Shown here piece by piece: positions 39,772-41,721 of a DNA stretch of 41,721 nt. The position numbers were made by a program, and so were the translations under genes. The notes under the pieces were generated by a model, which saw only the letters and a list, made by a program, of their open reading frames with translations, was not told the DNA's origin and ran no database searches. Each line of letters opens with the position of its first letter. The stretch's first letter is position 1. Source of the DNA: Bythopirellula sp. (GTDB lineage: Bacteria; Planctomycetota; Planctomycetia; Pirellulales; Lacipirellulaceae); the NCBI GenBank assembly GCA_028285205.1, contig JANQQA010000203.1, positions 1 through 41,721 of the forward strand, given 5' to 3'.

Positions 39772-41721
39772 CTACAACTGAGCGAACATTGCATCGAGTG
39801 CTTGCAACTCTTCGTCGTCCTCAGCATCGTCGCCTTCGTCGTCGTGGACATGATCGACTTCGCCTTCCGGCTCATCGATGCCGGGTTCCTCGCCTTCATC
39901 GAGGTCGCTTGCGAGAGTCTCGATCAAGATGTCGAGGTCTGCGAGGCCGACAATCCCATTGCCGTCGGCATCAGCACCTGATGACGGCGTAACCCGCTGG
40001 CCAAACGTTTCGCGCCACACGAGCAGATCTGCGAGATTAACTTCGTCGTCACCGTTGAAGTCGCCGACGATCTGGTCCACCGGCTCTGTTTCCGGGTCGC
40101 CTTCCTCGCCAAGCAACTCGCAACCCGGATCCTCCACGCCAGGTTCCATCTCCTCGGAAAATTCATCGACAATGTCGTCTTCCAGTAGTTCCTCGCATTC
40201 AGGGCCTTCGCCTTCGCCGAGTATGTCAGCGATTTGCTGGTCCGACCCGAGCAACAGCTGCGGGATCAATGTCTCGGGAGGCTCAGCAGGCGATCCAATC
40301 AGTCCGACAATTCCGTCATCCGGTGCATTGACCGCGTCGGGCGTTGCAACGACTCCACCGAGCGACGCGCCAAATTGCTCCTGCATCTCGGCGTTCGACA
40401 GCCCTAGAAACTCTTCCGGAACTTCGCCGCCTGGGTCGTCGGGGGTCACCTGCTCCGGCTGCTCCGTGAACGGGACGTGGTCTGCCGCCTGCTCCAGATG
40501 AAACAGTTGCTGTCCCTCGAAGTCACCGAAGTTCAGCGTGATCTGATCATGGTACAGGAACCACTGATCAGACGAATCAACCAGAATTCGTGTATCGCTC
40601 GATGCAACGATGTTCTGACGTTCCTCGTCGAGTTCGAAATCCTCCGGCAAATCGAGGAACTCGATGTCGCCACGGATGTCGAGTTGTCGATGATTCTGCC
40701 GTGGGTAGCCCAAGTAGATATCGGTGCCATTGGCGAACGTGCCTCCATCGATCGTCACGTTGCCATTGGGCGATGGCTTCAAGCCGGTGCCGAAGCCACG
40801 GATTTCAACGTTTTCGTAGATGTGCTCGCCAAGGTTGTAGACATTGCTGACATCGAACCCGGTTTCGCCAACTTGGTCAAGGGCGTTGAGCACTCGAACA
40901 TTGCGGAAATGGACGTCAACGTTGTAGTTTGCCAACACGCCGAAGTCCGCGTTCCAGACCGTCGTATCCTCGATCAAACTGTTGGGGAAATCGAATTGAT
41001 ACTCCAACAGCTGTTCAGCCTGACCTTCAAAGTCAGTCGAGATTGGCGAACGATGATAGTAGGTCTGCAATCCGACGGCGGAACCGTAAGCCGTGTTGCC
41101 TGAGAAGTCACCGAGCCAAGTGTGACCCGCGGGTACGGTCTCTGCACCGTTCGCCAATGATGGATCGGGCAAGTTCTCCGCAAGGAAGGGGATTTCGGGG
41201 ACGCTTTCGGTGATCGCCTCGACGCCGTAGACGATTAGGCCTGAACCAGTCGCGCCGGACGCGACGTTGTTGCGAACCGTCAGTCCTGTTCCGCCTTGGA
41301 ACCAGAAGCCATCGCCCGAGTGTCCCAAGTCTTCGCCTTCGAATCCGCGTGACACAGGAGATTCGCCCGAGCCATGCGTTTTGATCGAGAGGTTGTTCAC
41401 GAACGAACCAATCTCGTCGCCGGCCTCGGTGTAGAAGGCGGCCCCGAACACGTCGTAGCTGACGTTGTCGACGATATCGACGTGACTGGAGTGGTTGACG
41501 TAACCCCATCCTGGGCTGCCGGCCACCGCGCTACCAGTCACGGTAGAAGCGGGCGTGTCGGCGGCAACGCCATGTCGATGGAAGTGCACGCTGTAGCGAC
41601 CGGGTACGTTCGTGCCGGTGCCCTCAACCAGCCGGCCTTCTTCGTCCAATTCTGCGAAGTTGGGCGAGATCGACTTGTCGGTGCGACCGAGGTCATAGAA
41701 TCCTGCGTACGCCACTTGCAC
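39772..41721 (-). CDS. G8/CEMIP-like right-handed beta-helix protein with dockerin repeats, N-terminus outside window
   Basis: Only the C-terminal ~649 codons are present; the gene enters from the right edge. The first visible part has GRYSVHFHRHG, the signature of the CEMIP/TMEM2-like beta-helix family, then repeated turns such as VDIVDNVSYDVFGAAFYTEAGD, then VRNNVASGATGSGLIVYG, then SLIEDTTVWNADFGVLANYN. After a Pro/Asp/Glu-rich linker there are two dockerin-like calcium loops: GDFNGDDEVNLADLLVWRETFG and ADADGNGIVGLADLDILIE, separated by a short spacer. The final ~45 residues are extremely acidic and end LDAMFAQL. Planctomycete surface proteins often combine such domains. Likely a large secreted or cell-surface protein acting on or binding polysaccharides; no catalytic residues can be assigned here. 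Confidence 0.85.
   Translation of the reverse strand: MQVAYAGFYDLGRTDKSISPNFAELDEEGRLVEGTGTNVPGRYSVHFHRHGVAADTPASTVTGSAVAGSPGWGYVNHSSHVDIVDNVSYDVFGAAFYTEAGDEIGSFVNNLSIKTHGSGESPVSRGFEGEDLGHSGDGFWFQGGTGLTVRNNVASGATGSGLIVYGVEAITESVPEIPFLAENLPDPSLANGAETVPAGHTWLGDFSGNTAYGSAVGLQTYYHRSPISTDFEGQAEQLLEYQFDFPNSLIEDTTVWNADFGVLANYNVDVHFRNVRVLNALDQVGETGFDVSNVYNLGEHIYENVEIRGFGTGLKPSPNGNVTIDGGTFANGTDIYLGYPRQNHRQLDIRGDIEFLDLPEDFELDEERQNIVASSDTRILVDSSDQWFLYHDQITLNFGDFEGQQLFHLEQAADHVPFTEQPEQVTPDDPGGEVPEEFLGLSNAEMQEQFGASLGGVVATPDAVNAPDDGIVGLIGSPAEPPETLIPQLLLGSDQQIADILGEGEGPECEELLEDDIVDEFSEEMEPGVEDPGCELLGEEGDPETEPVDQIVGDFNGDDEVNLADLLVWRETFGQRVTPSSGADADGNGIVGLADLDILIETLASDLDEGEEPGIDEPEGEVDHVHDDEGDDAEDDEELQALDAMFAQL

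Noticed and set aside
39772..40200. Evidence for a cellulosome
   Set aside because: No cohesin or scaffoldin is visible; dockerin-like repeats are frequent in planctomycete surface proteins.
1..41721. CRISPR arrays, tRNA or rRNA genes, phage genes
   Set aside because: No spaced short repeats, cloverleaf or phage-protein patterns were recognised by reading.

Overview
The window looks like a chromosomal segment of a planctomycete, probably of the Pirellulales type. No taxonomic marker gene is present, so this is inference from gene content: PEP-CTERM surface proteins, an ECF sigma factor coupled to a transmembrane Ser/Thr kinase, a BlaI/M56 pair fused to carboxypeptidase-regulatory-like and thioredoxin domains, exported sulfatase, GH2 and alpha/beta-hydrolase enzymes, Tat-targeted proteins, and a G8/beta-helix protein with dockerin repeats. 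There are no rRNA or tRNA genes, CRISPR arrays, insertion sequences or phage genes that I can see.

Layout. 1-2730 (minus): four translationally coupled PEP-CTERM genes, two of them paralogous SUMF1-like proteins, joined by ATGA/GTGA overlaps and sharing a 74-bp 3' cassette. 3017-4303 (minus): Tat-exported beta-propeller protein. 4946-8841 (plus): ECF sigma factor plus a zinc-finger/kinase/TM/HlyD-like fusion. 8875-10584 (minus): Tat-exported periplasmic binding protein and a small monohaem cytochrome c. 10947-15412 (plus): BlaI repressor and giant BlaR1-like M56 protein. 15455-18668 (minus): GH2 glycosidase and exported isoaspartyl peptidase/asparaginase. 19166-21811 (plus): exported prolyl-oligopeptidase-like hydrolase. 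21963-24467 (minus): a full DUF3604 gene and a decayed DUF3604 fragment. 24633-26221 (plus): sulfatase broken by a one-base frameshift. 26245-31043 (minus): MarR regulator, two pirins, DoxX, nitroreductase and a CDGSH-glutamate synthase fusion. 31496-32518 (plus): TauD/TfdA dioxygenase. 32853-39674 (plus): two DUF3604 genes, an unknown exported protein, a membrane PPIase and a HupE/UreJ membrane protein. 39772-41721 (minus): 3' part of a large beta-helix/dockerin protein.

How the genes may work together. Three signalling modules each carry their own probable effector or sensor: sigma-kinase, BlaI-M56 and MarR with two matching palindromes. The MarR block resembles quinone/electrophile-response regulons: nitroreductase, DoxX and pirins lie behind a MarR repressor, and a 14-bp palindrome recurs in near-identical form before both marR and the first pirin gene. 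The DUF3604-PPIase-HupE block looks like one operon for an exported metal-dependent enzyme, with a foldase and a possible metal permease. DUF3604 proteins here carry the H-x-H, D-H and D-x-H signatures of PHP-type metallohydrolases. The glycosidase, sulfatase, hydrolase and asparaginase fit a polymer-degrading lifestyle.
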